Part shown: positions 7,554 to 15,472 of the stretch, in pieces
Layout of the letters: the number at the start of each line of letters is the position of its first letter
How positions within the stretch are numbered: position 1 is the stretch's first letter
DNA from: Nitrosophilus kaiyonis
GTDB taxonomy: Bacteria; Campylobacterota; Campylobacteria; Campylobacterales; Nitratiruptoraceae
Length of the DNA stretch: 64,000 nucleotides
Reading direction: 5' to 3'
NCBI RefSeq assembly: GCF_027943725.1
Contig: NZ_AP025696.1
Coordinates: 1 to 64,000 of the forward strand
Made by a program: the position numbers and the translations under genes
The notes under the pieces: model-generated
Told to the model about the DNA's origin: nothing
Seen by the model: the letters and a program-made list of their open reading frames with translations, nothing else
Databases searched by the model: none

Positions 7554-8681
7554 CTAAAGAGATTTTTTTAAAAAATTTACTATTCTTAAACTTGCTTTAC
7601 CATCCCCATATGGATTATTTGCCATATAAAAAATTTTTCTATTTTTTATAATTTTCTCTGCCTCTCTTACAATATCTTCTTTCTTTGTTCCAACTAATTT
7701 TACAAAGCCAGTTTCTAAAGCTTCAGGCCTTTCTGTAGTTTCTCTCATTAACAATACTGGTTTTTTCAAACTTGGAGCTTCTTCTTGAATACCTCCACTA
7801 TCAGTAAGAATCATAAAACTTTTACTCATAAGATAAACAAATTCCGGATAATCTAAAGGTTTTAATAAATAGACATTTTTTATATCTTTTAAAATTTTAT
7901 TTACAGGATTTTGAACATTTGGATTAAGATGTACAGGATATAAAATATTTATATTTTTATTTTTTAAAGCAATCTCTTTTATTGCATTACATATATTTTG
8001 AAATCCTCTACCAAAATTTTCTCTTCTATGTCCAGTTACTAAAATAAATTTTGATTTTAATACATCCTTTGGAATCTGTATAAAAAGGTTTGATTCAATC
8101 CTTTTTTTAAAATTTTTATCTTTCTCAATTTTATTTAAAATCATTAAAAGAGCATCAACTACACTATTTCCAGTTACTATTATATTCTCTTTTTTAATTC
8201 CTTCATTGATTAAATTTTCTTTTGCCTTTTTGGTAGGTGCAAAATGATATTTTGTCAAAATAGATGTCAATCTTCTATTTGCCTCTTCTGGCCAAGGAGA
8301 ATAGATATTATATGTTCTTAAACCAGCTTCTACATGAGCTACATCAATTTTTTTATAAAAGCCAGCAAGTGTTACAGCAAATGTTGTAGTTGTATCACCA
8401 TGTACAATAACTAAGTCTGGTTCAAACTCATTTAAAATATCTTTCATTTTTATTAAAATATTAGATGTTATGTCATACAGATCTTGATCTTGTTTCATGA
8501 TATCTAAATCATAATCAGCTTTTATATTAAAAATTTTTAATACATTATCAAGCATTTCTCTATGCTGAGCTGTAATACATACCTTAACAATAAATTCATC
8601 ATTTTTATTAAGCTCTTTAATTATAGGAGCCAATTTTATAGCTTCTGGTCTTGTACCAAATGTTACTAAGATTTTTTTCAT
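7554..8681 (-). CDS. wecB: UDP-N-acetylglucosamine 2-epimerase (non-hydrolysing)
   Basis: 375 residues, full length for the WecB/MnaA family. It interconverts UDP-GlcNAc and UDP-ManNAc. Seen: G-T-R-P-E-A-I-K-L-A-P (8-18), V-H-G-D-T-T-T-T (about 93-100), V-E-A-G-L-R-T, W-P-E-E-A-N-R-R, V-T-G-H-R-R-E-N-F and L-T-D-S-G-G-I-Q-E-E. It is first in the five-gene minus-strand operon wecB-tagD-tagB/F-GT-GT2. MnaA, TagD and TagB together are the enzymes that build the ManNAc-glycerol-phosphate linkage unit in Bacillus wall teichoic acid, so the set hints at a ManNAc-phosphoglycerol product. The GGAA ribosome site is weak. Confidence 0.93.
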   Translation of the reverse strand: MKKILVTFGTRPEAIKLAPIIKELNKNDEFIVKVCITAQHREMLDNVLKIFNIKADYDLDIMKQDQDLYDITSNILIKMKDILNEFEPDLVIVHGDTTTTFAVTLAGFYKKIDVAHVEAGLRTYNIYSPWPEEANRRLTSILTKYHFAPTKKAKENLINEGIKKENIIVTGNSVVDALLMILNKIEKDKNFKKRIESNLFIQIPKDVLKSKFILVTGHRRENFGRGFQNICNAIKEIALKNKNINILYPVHLNPNVQNPVNKILKDIKNVYLLKPLDYPEFVYLMSKSFMILTDSGGIQEEAPSLKKPVLLMRETTERPEALETGFVKLVGTKKEDIVREAEKIIKNRKIFYMANNPYGDGKASLRIVNFLKKSL

Positions 8682-8720
8682 ATTTTTCCAAATCGATAAG
8701 TAAAATCTTTTTTTTAAATT

Positions 8721-8736
8721 TATTTTAGCTAAAATA
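8721..8736. promoter_or_regulatory. 16-bp palindrome carrying back-to-back -10-like elements
   Basis: A perfect 16-bp palindrome, TATTTTAGCTAAAATA, lies in the 74-base gap between the divergent wecB and the plus-strand operon. Each strand reads GC-TAAAAT, a -10-like hexamer, so the element could serve as a pair of overlapping divergent sigma-70 promoters or as an operator. No clear -35 was found, as is common in Campylobacterota. The function is inferred. Confidence 0.4.
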
Positions 8737-8755
8737 AAAAGAAAAAAGGCTTATT

Positions 8756-9964
8756 ATGCAAAAATTTTCTGCATGCATAATTGATATAAATAATCAGGAT
8801 ATTAAAAAAACTCTTGAATCTTTAGAAGAAAACAAAGATTATATATCAGAAATTATTTGCACTGGATCAAATAAAGAGTATGATAATATTAAATATTTAA
8901 ATATAAATTCCAAAAATGAAGCGATCCATAGAAATGCATGTTTGAAAGAAGCAAAAAGTGAATATATTTTGTGGCTTGCACCAAATATTGAACTTGAAGA
9001 TGAAACTTTAGAAGAGTTTAATGAAATTTTAGAAGAGTATGAAAATATTGATATCATATATCCAAATGAAGTGTTCATTGATGAAAATGAAGAGGAGAAT
9101 ATAAAAAATTTTAATGACTGGTATAAAAAAAATGATCAACTTATACAATCATTAACATTAGAAGATTATATACCAAATTTTGGTGTTGTTACTAAAAAAT
9201 CAAAATTTTTAAATATTGGGGGATTTGAAGACAAATATAACGATTATTGTTTTTATGCAACTATTTATAAAAATATTAAAAATATTAATTTTAAACATTC
9301 AGATTTGAGCTTTATAAATCACTATATTTATGAAAGTTTCATTGATACGTCATATAGAAGTAAACTTCTAAGAGATATCTTAGAGATCTACAATTTAAAA
9401 GAGATATTTAATAATTTAAATTGGGAAAATGAAAACATTGCTATAGCTACTGCTTATACAATAATTGGAGATAAACTTTTTAACTATTATGATTATTTAA
9501 ATGCCTCAAATTTTTATAGAAAAGCTCTTATAAGCTTTCATAATCAAGAAACATTAAGAAAATTAATAGAAACTTATTACCAAATGGGACTTTTTGATGA
9601 AGCACTAAAATTATTAGAAACTCAAGATGCAAATGAAAATATCAAAAAAGAGTTTATAGAAAAAATAGAAAATACAAAAAAGCTTATTCAAGAAATTGAA
9701 AAATCAGTTGAAGAAGGAAAAGCAGCGCAAATTTTAATATCAGCAAATGATATAACATCATTTTATCAAGGAGCTCCGATATATAATATTTTAGGAGTAG
9801 TATTTTTTATAAAAGCAGATCTTGAAAATGCATACAGGTTTTTTTATAAGGCTGCAACAATGAATCCTTTAGATAATGATATAATAAATAATCTTATTGA
9901 TATTGCTAAAAAACTTGGATATGAAGATGATGTAATAGGCCTTTTTGATAGATTGACTAAATAA
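8756..9964 (+). CDS. Glycosyltransferase-like TPR protein with degraded active site
   Basis: 402 residues. The N-terminus (1-190) follows a GT2 fold: A-C-I-I-D-I-N-N, then S-E-I-I-C-T-G-S-N and Y-I-L-W-L-A-P-N-I-E-L-E-D-E (70-83). In the neighbouring active-looking enzyme the equivalent segment is W-H-F-D-A-D-F; here the metal-binding D-A-D is P-N-I (76-78), so catalysis is doubtful. The C-terminal half (about 240-400) has TPR-like helices, including A-Y-R-F-F-Y-K-A-A-T-M-N-P-L. It is first in a plus-strand operon with flagellar genes, 10 bases before the PilZ gene. It may be a non-catalytic partner of the flagellin glycosyltransferase or a scaffold. Confidence 0.65.
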   Translation: MQKFSACIIDINNQDIKKTLESLEENKDYISEIICTGSNKEYDNIKYLNINSKNEAIHRNACLKEAKSEYILWLAPNIELEDETLEEFNEILEEYENIDIIYPNEVFIDENEEENIKNFNDWYKKNDQLIQSLTLEDYIPNFGVVTKKSKFLNIGGFEDKYNDYCFYATIYKNIKNINFKHSDLSFINHYIYESFIDTSYRSKLLRDILEIYNLKEIFNNLNWENENIAIATAYTIIGDKLFNYYDYLNASNFYRKALISFHNQETLRKLIETYYQMGLFDEALKLLETQDANENIKKEFIEKIENTKKLIQEIEKSVEEGKAAQILISANDITSFYQGAPIYNILGVVFFIKADLENAYRFFYKAATMNPLDNDIINNLIDIAKKLGYEDDVIGLFDRLTK

Positions 9965-9974
9965 AGGATAAGTT

Positions 9975-11039
9975 TTGACTGAAACATTATCAAGATTTGA
10001 AACATTGAAATTAGCAGCACAGCACTGGACTCAAACAGATCTGACTTCTATATTGATTATAGTATTTTTTATATTAGGAGTTATGATCATACTTGTCGGC
10101 GGAATACTTTTACAAAAATTTTTAAAATCAAAAAATGTCCACAGCTATTTTTTTAATTACGCCAAAGAGAAAGGTTTAACAAACGAAGAAGCAAAATTAC
10201 TTTGGGATTATTCTCAAAAAATGGGAAGAGATCCTCTTTTGGTTCTTGAATTCAAATCTCCATTTGAAAAAGTAGTTGATCTTTATATTAAAACTGACCC
10301 AAATCCAAAAGAAAATCTTGTACAAGATATGAGAAAAAAACTAGGATTTAATATTGTCTATAATTTTATTCCTTTGATGCTATCTAAAGATATAGAGATG
10401 TTTCAGAATGGCAAATTGATATTAAATGGTAAGCAAGCTTTTGATACTGCTTTATATGACAAAGATGAAAAATTTATGTATTGGTTATTGATAGATATAA
10501 AAAGTAGAGAAGGAATTGAACCAGGCGCTCCAGTTAAAATAACATTTTTAAGAAGGGGAGATGCAATATATAACTTTGAATCAACAATAGTAGATGTTAT
10601 ACAAGAAGGACATAATATTGTAATAAAAATTCCACATACTTTTGAAATGAATAGAATACAAAGAAGAGAATTTCCTAGAATAGAAACAGATCTTCCAGCT
10701 ATGGTAGGTATAACAAAAATTGTCGATGGAAATGAAGAAATTATTTGGCATACTGGGAGAATTCTTGATATTAGTGCCAGTGGTGCAAAATTTTGTGTTC
10801 CTGTTGAGGAAAAAAATAGTATAAAATTTTCAATAGGTGAAAATATATTGGTTAAATTTGAACTAAATGGTGAAAAATATGAAATAGAGGCAAACGTTGA
10901 AAATAAAGATGAAAGAGAAATCTCCTTATGTTATGGATTGAAATTTAAAAATATTAAAGACAAGGTAAAAGATAAAATATTTGAATATGTACAAAAAGAG
11001 CAAAGAAAAATGGCTAAACTTGCTAGGATGCAAAAATAG
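9975..11039 (+). CDS. Membrane-anchored PilZ-domain c-di-GMP receptor
   Basis: 354 residues. One membrane helix (about 25-47) is followed by a cytoplasmic linker, a YcgR-N-like beta domain (about 140-225) and a PilZ domain (226-330). The c-di-GMP motifs are intact: R230-R-E-F-P-R235 and D265-I-S-A-S-G270. The start is a TTG preceded by AAAGGATAAG. YcgR-like proteins slow or redirect the flagellar motor when c-di-GMP is high; a diguanylate cyclase lies three genes downstream in the same operon. The next gene begins one base after the stop. Confidence 0.85.
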   Translation: MTETLSRFETLKLAAQHWTQTDLTSILIIVFFILGVMIILVGGILLQKFLKSKNVHSYFFNYAKEKGLTNEEAKLLWDYSQKMGRDPLLVLEFKSPFEKVVDLYIKTDPNPKENLVQDMRKKLGFNIVYNFIPLMLSKDIEMFQNGKLILNGKQAFDTALYDKDEKFMYWLLIDIKSREGIEPGAPVKITFLRRGDAIYNFESTIVDVIQEGHNIVIKIPHTFEMNRIQRREFPRIETDLPAMVGITKIVDGNEEIIWHTGRILDISASGAKFCVPVEEKNSIKFSIGENILVKFELNGEKYEIEANVENKDEREISLCYGLKFKNIKDKVKDKIFEYVQKEQRKMAKLARMQK

Positions 11040-11447
11040 ATGAAAAAAGATATATATTTACGTAAGAAAAGTTATGAAATAAATACTCTAAAAAGTGAGA
11101 TAAAAGAGATTCAAGAAAAGATTGACATTATTGAAAAAGATATAGTTAGGAAAAAAAATCTATATAAAAAAAGAGAAAAAGAAAATTTTGATGACAGTAT
11201 GTCCTTATTGACAAAAGAGCTTTTTTTAAATTCATTGTTAAAAGAGATAAATGAACTAAGTATAAAAAAAGATCGAATTGAAGAAATTTTAAACTATAAA
11301 AAAAATATTTTATCTACTCTTTTAGGTGAAAAAAAAGCGTATGAAAGTTTTATTGAAAAAAAAGAGATAAAAGAAGAAAAAAAAGAAAACGAAAAAGAAA
11401 ACAGGCTAGCAAATGAGATTTATATTCGTAAGCATTATAATAGTTAA
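11040..11447 (+). CDS. fliJ: FliJ-like coiled-coil export protein
   Basis: 135 residues, almost entirely Lys/Glu-rich coiled coil (about 8-125) with no signal peptide. Size, composition and position next to flhB and the MotE-like gene fit FliJ, the stalk-like helical hairpin that works with the FliI ATPase in type III export. FliJ proteins are poorly conserved, so this rests on architecture and context. The start codon follows the previous stop directly, and the 3' end overlaps the next gene by 35 bases, indicating translational coupling. Confidence 0.6.
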   Translation: MKKDIYLRKKSYEINTLKSEIKEIQEKIDIIEKDIVRKKNLYKKREKENFDDSMSLLTKELFLNSLLKEINELSIKKDRIEEILNYKKNILSTLLGEKKAYESFIEKKEIKEEKKENEKENRLANEIYIRKHYNS

Positions 11448-11862
11448 TTTTTTTACAATACAGATATTTGCACAAGCAGAAAAAAAAGAGATAGAAATTG
11501 AAATAAAAAAGCTTGAAGCTTTAAAAAAAGATGTTGAATTAAAAATCAAAAAAAACGAAAAAATTCTGGAAGAGATAAAAAAAGAACAAAAAAAATTAAA
11601 TATTGCTAAAAAAGAACTTGAAAAATTACAAAAAGAGCTTAATAAAGAGAGATACAAAAAACTTGCCAAAGCTTTTGAAGGGATGGAGCCTGAAATGGCT
11701 GGAGAAAAACTTTCAAAAATTGATGATCCTGCAAAAGCTGCTTATATTTTATATAATATGAAGGCAAAAAGTGCTGGCGAAGCTTTAAACTATGTAGATC
11801 CAAAAAGAGTAAGTGAAATAGTAAAAATTTTAACAAGTTTAAAAAAACAAAATGAAAAATAA
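11413..11862 (+). CDS. MotE/FlgY-like periplasmic motor scaffold protein
   Basis: 149 residues: a signal peptide (about 1-20, ending F-A-Q-A), a Lys/Glu coiled coil (22-85) and a C-terminal MgtE-N-like helical module (90-145) with F-E-G-M-E-P-E-M-A-G-E-K-L and I-D-D-P-A-K-A-A-Y-I-L-Y-N-M. This is the architecture of MotE and of FlgY, the MotE relative that forms part of the disk and spoke scaffold of Campylobacterota motors together with PflA and PflB. A PflA-like gene is present at 24357. The exact name is uncertain. It overlaps both neighbours. Confidence 0.7.
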   Translation: MRFIFVSIIIVNFFTIQIFAQAEKKEIEIEIKKLEALKKDVELKIKKNEKILEEIKKEQKKLNIAKKELEKLQKELNKERYKKLAKAFEGMEPEMAGEKLSKIDDPAKAAYILYNMKAKSAGEALNYVDPKRVSEIVKILTSLKKQNEK

Positions 11863-13378
11863 TATTTTAAAAATAGTAGTTTTTCTTTCTATATATATTC
11901 TTTCAAACATATCTTTATATTACTATTTCAATAATGATAAAAATAACAGAATTTCTATATATTTTATTCAAAAGGTACAAAAACTTTTTTCAGAATATAA
12001 AGCTACCAAAAATGGCTTTAAAATGCTAAGTGATTTTGTTTATGACAATATTTCTCAAAATAAAGATCTTTTAAATCTCATATATACCCTTAAAAATTCT
12101 AAAACAGATAAAAAAAAGGAAATAAGAAAAAAAATATATAAAAATTTGCTAAATTTTTATAATCTTTTAAAAAAATATAAAATTTATTATATGACCTTAT
12201 ATTATCCAGATGGAAAAGTATTTTTAAGAATGCATCAACCATATAGATTTGGAGATTCTTTATATTCAAAAAATAGTTTTAAATTTATAAATAATCCATC
12301 TTTATTACTTGCTGAAATAGAAACTGGAATAATCTATAATTATCCTCTGTTTTTAAATAATAAACTTATTGCAAATATGAAAATTTCAATATCTTATGAT
12401 GTATTAAAACAGGAATTAACAAAACTTTTCAATAGTGATTATGAATATATTCTGCATAAAGATTTTATCTCAAATAGTACATTAAGAACAGGTCAAAAAC
12501 TTTTTATTCAAAGTGATATAAATGAAAACTTCTTTTATGAAGAGAGCTCAATAAAAAGAGATAGGTCAAGAGTCACAAATAAGATTATTCATAAAATAAA
12601 TCTCAAACTAAAAAATAAAATTTCTAATAAGCTAAATCTTAAAAAAAATTTTGCTGTTGCGGTAAAAATAGATGGTAAATATTATATTGTTACATTTTTA
12701 ACTATTTCACCATATCAAAAAATTGCTAAAAATATTGGTTATTTAATCTCTTATGAACAAGACGATACATTTGAAATCTTTAATAATGTATTTTGGCACA
12801 ATATAATATTAGGTAATGTTATAATTGTTTTGATTCTTCTTTTTATCTTCTACTTTTTAAGAATTAATGAAAGATTGAAACTTATTGCTGCTACCGATAA
12901 ATTAACCGGCTTATTTAATAGAAATAAATTTTATGAAATAGCAAATATAGAAATAGAAAGAGCAAATAGATATAATAGGCCGTTATCATTAATAATATTT
13001 GATATAGATTTTTTCAAAAGAATAAATGATAGATATGGTCATAATATTGGAGATTATGTTTTAAAAACACTTTCATCTATAATAAAAAAGAATACTAGAA
13101 AAAGTGATTATATTTTTAGATGGGGAGGAGAGGAATTTATTATTTTGACTCCCGAAACTGATATTTTAGGAGCTAAAAAACTTGCAGAAAAGCTAAGAAA
13201 AGCAGTTGAAAATTTTGAATTTGATACAGTAAAATATGTAACTATTAGTTTAGGGGTTGCACAATACAATAAAAAAATTGATAAAGATATTGATTCTTTA
13301 ATAAAAAGAGCAGATGATGCCCTTTATAGATCTAAAGAGTCTGGTAGAAACATGGTTACAATATATGAGGTTAATTAA
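11852..13378 (+). CDS. Membrane diguanylate cyclase with extracytoplasmic sensor
   Basis: 508 residues. Membrane helices lie at about 8-26 and 313-335 and flank a roughly 285-residue periplasmic sensor that looks Cache-like (Y-Y-M-T-L-Y-Y-P-D-G-K-V-F-L-R-M-H). The C-terminal GGDEF domain has A-T-D-K-L-T-G-L-F-N-R, F-D-I-D-F-F-K, the active-site G-G-E-E-F (425-429) and an intact product-inhibition site R-K-S-D five residues before it. It therefore probably makes c-di-GMP in response to an external ligand. Its position between flagellar genes, with a PilZ receptor upstream, suggests local control of motility. It overlaps the previous gene by 11 bases and flhB by 1. Confidence 0.9.
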   Translation: MKNNILKIVVFLSIYILSNISLYYYFNNDKNNRISIYFIQKVQKLFSEYKATKNGFKMLSDFVYDNISQNKDLLNLIYTLKNSKTDKKKEIRKKIYKNLLNFYNLLKKYKIYYMTLYYPDGKVFLRMHQPYRFGDSLYSKNSFKFINNPSLLLAEIETGIIYNYPLFLNNKLIANMKISISYDVLKQELTKLFNSDYEYILHKDFISNSTLRTGQKLFIQSDINENFFYEESSIKRDRSRVTNKIIHKINLKLKNKISNKLNLKKNFAVAVKIDGKYYIVTFLTISPYQKIAKNIGYLISYEQDDTFEIFNNVFWHNIILGNVIIVLILLFIFYFLRINERLKLIAATDKLTGLFNRNKFYEIANIEIERANRYNRPLSLIIFDIDFFKRINDRYGHNIGDYVLKTLSSIIKKNTRKSDYIFRWGGEEFIILTPETDILGAKKLAEKLRKAVENFEFDTVKYVTISLGVAQYNKKIDKDIDSLIKRADDALYRSKESGRNMVTIYEVN

Positions 13379-14433
13379 TGGCTAAAGACCCAAGTAAAAC
13401 AGAAAAGGCCACCCCCCGTAGGCGAGAAAAAGCAAGAGAAGAGGGCCAAGTTGCAAAAAGTCAAGATATTCCTATTTCAGCATCATTATTAGTAATTTTT
13501 CTTTTTTTAATTTTTTACTTTCCTTTTGCATACGATAAGCTTTATTCATATTTTACTTATATATTTTCAAATCCAATACATCTTTTAATAAGTCAAAATA
13601 AAATTACACTTCAAGAGACATTCAAAATTTTAGCAATTTTAATATTGCCTCCATTCTTGACTCTTTTACTTGTAGGTTTTATATCAAATGTTGCTCAATT
13701 TGGATTTTTATTTACACTTAAACCTTTAACACCAAAACTTGATAAATTAAATCCTATATCTGGATTGCAAAGACTATTTTCTTTAAAAACTCTTTTTGAA
13801 CTTTTAAAAAATCTTTTAAAACTTACAGTTGCAACAATTGTAGCTTATTATTTAGTTAAATCACTTTTAGAAGATGTTTTTAAATTTTCATCAGTACCAG
13901 TAAATCAAGATTTTTATTTTTTAATAAAATATACTCTTATAATGATTTTAGCCTTTGCCATTTTATCTATACCTATTTCTGTAATTGATTATTTTTTTAG
14001 AAAACATGAATATGAAGAAAATATAAAAATGAGTAAGCATGAAGTTAAAGAGGAACAAAAACTATATGAAGGAAATCCACAGATAAAATCTGCCATAAGA
14101 AAAAAACAAAGAGAGATGAGTCTAACAAGAATGATGGCAGAAGTGGCAAAAGCAGATATAGTTATCACAAACCCAACCCATTATGCTGTTGCTCTTTCAT
14201 ATAAAAAAGGGCAGATGCAGGCACCAAAAGTAGTTGCAAAAGGAAAAGACAATATTGCACTGAAAATAAAAGAAAAAGCTAAAGAGTTAAATATTCCAAT
14301 TGAAGAAAATCCACCATTAGCAAGAAGCCTTTATGAGTCGTGTGAAATAGGTGATTTTATACCAGAAAATCTTTATAAAGCTATAGCAAAAATTTTAGCA
14401 AAAATCTATATGAAAAAATCTAAAAAATTTTAA
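13378..14433 (+). CDS. flhB: Flagellar type III export switch protein FlhB
   Basis: 351 residues, full length. The N-terminal membrane domain has four hydrophobic segments (about 30-205) and is preceded by the usual K-T-E-K-A-T-P-R-R-R-E-K-A-R-E-E-G. The cytoplasmic domain contains the self-cleavage motif N265-P-T-H268, which governs the switch from rod/hook to filament export. It is the last gene of the plus-strand operon starting at 8756. Its stop codon overlaps the stop of the convergent fliR by 4 bases, and no terminator fits between them. Confidence 0.96.
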   Translation: MAKDPSKTEKATPRRREKAREEGQVAKSQDIPISASLLVIFLFLIFYFPFAYDKLYSYFTYIFSNPIHLLISQNKITLQETFKILAILILPPFLTLLLVGFISNVAQFGFLFTLKPLTPKLDKLNPISGLQRLFSLKTLFELLKNLLKLTVATIVAYYLVKSLLEDVFKFSSVPVNQDFYFLIKYTLIMILAFAILSIPISVIDYFFRKHEYEENIKMSKHEVKEEQKLYEGNPQIKSAIRKKQREMSLTRMMAEVAKADIVITNPTHYAVALSYKKGQMQAPKVVAKGKDNIALKIKEKAKELNIPIEENPPLARSLYESCEIGDFIPENLYKAIAKILAKIYMKKSKKF

Positions 14434-15206
14434 AATCCAAGCATTTTTACAAATCCTATATAATCTTCTCCCAATCTTTGAATTAAAGTAACAATTGTAT
14501 AAATAATAACACTTGCTCCAAAAGCCAGTGAAGCTAAACCTACAAAAATTTGCATCGGTAAACCTACAATAAAAACATTAATCTGAGGAATTAGTCTATT
14601 AACAAGAGCTAAAGCTACATTTATTAAAAAAAGTATCAATGCAAATGGAAAAGCAATTTGGATACCTAATATAAAAATATAAGAAGATTTTTCAATAATA
14701 AACTGCCAAATATTTTCATTTATAATTAATTTATCTAAAGGAAAATATTCAAAACTCATAATTAAAGATCCAAGAATATAGTGATATGCATCAGTAATAA
14801 AAAAAATAAGATAAAAAAGAAGTATGAAAAATCTATTTAATACAGAAATCTGACCAAATGTTGGATCAAATACATTTACAACAGTCAATCCCATAAAATA
14901 GCTTATAATTTCTGCAGCATATGAAAAAGCTGATATAAATATATTTACAAGCAGTCCTAAAGAAAAACCTATAAACAGCTCCTTTATTATTAAAAATAGT
15001 AAATTTAAGACTGAAAAATTTACCATATCAATTGACATATTAGTAAAAGTAGATATATAAAATGAGAGCATTAATACAAGAAGTATCTTAATATTGATAG
15101 GTACCATAGAAGTATTTAATAGTGGAAAACTTAAAAAAATAGCAATAACTCTTGTTAAAATCAATCCTATCTCAATTGCATCTTTTGGCGTAAGTAGTGG
15201 ATTCAT
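14430..15206 (-). CDS. fliR: Flagellar export gate protein FliR
   Basis: 258 residues with about six hydrophobic helices and the family pattern R-V-I-A-I-F-L-S-F-P-L-L-N near the N-terminus and I-P-Q-I-N-V-F-I-V-G-L-P-M-Q-I-F-V-G in the C-terminal third. FliR forms the FliPQR export gate inside the MS ring. It overlaps fliQ by 4 bases and is the last gene of the fliL-N-O-P-Q-R series. It ends against flhB, so the two export-gate series meet tail to tail. Confidence 0.95.
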   Translation of the reverse strand: MNPLLTPKDAIEIGLILTRVIAIFLSFPLLNTSMVPINIKILLVLMLSFYISTFTNMSIDMVNFSVLNLLFLIIKELFIGFSLGLLVNIFISAFSYAAEIISYFMGLTVVNVFDPTFGQISVLNRFFILLFYLIFFITDAYHYILGSLIMSFEYFPLDKLIINENIWQFIIEKSSYIFILGIQIAFPFALILFLINVALALVNRLIPQINVFIVGLPMQIFVGLASLAFGASVIIYTIVTLIQRLGEDYIGFVKMLGF

Positions 15207-15472
15207 TGCAATATTGTTAATAGATTATGAAATGTCTCTTTAAAATATTCTGTTAACATTATAAACATCCATGAACCAAATATTATCATAGCTCCAACTG
15301 TTGCAATAATTTTTGGAATAAATGTAATTGTCATTTCATGAATTTGTGTTGCTGCTTGAAATATACTTATTAAAAGCCCTACTATAAAAGCTGTTAGAAG
15401 TACAGGACCACCAACCATTAATGCAACTTTCAACATCTGTTCAACTAAAGTAATTGCTTGATCCACACTCAT
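15203..15472 (-). CDS. fliQ: Flagellar export gate protein FliQ
   Basis: 89 residues, two membrane helices, the normal FliQ size. The conserved stretch A-A-T-Q-I-H-E-M-T-I-T-F-I-P-K-I (about 40-55) corresponds to QATTQIQEQTLTFvPKi of the family. FliQ surrounds FliP and FliR in the export gate. It overlaps fliR and fliP by 4 bases each. Confidence 0.96.
   Translation of the reverse strand: MSVDQAITLVEQMLKVALMVGGPVLLTAFIVGLLISIFQAATQIHEMTITFIPKIIATVGAMIIFGSWMFIMLTEYFKETFHNLLTILQ

Noticed and set aside
8692-8718. Sigma-28-like site (TAAAAAAA-N11-ATCGATTT) upstream of wecB on the minus strand
   Set aside because: The spacing fits, but the -10 ends about 11 bases before the ATG, which would leave no room for a leader and the GGAA ribosome site. 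The TAAA falls in a poly-A tract where matches are easy.
11406-11836. Minus-strand open frames opposite the MotE/FlgY-like gene
   Set aside because: They are shadows of the Lys/Glu-rich coiled-coil gene. Their translations are poly-Ser/Phe/Leu, as expected from the complement of AAA/GAA codons.
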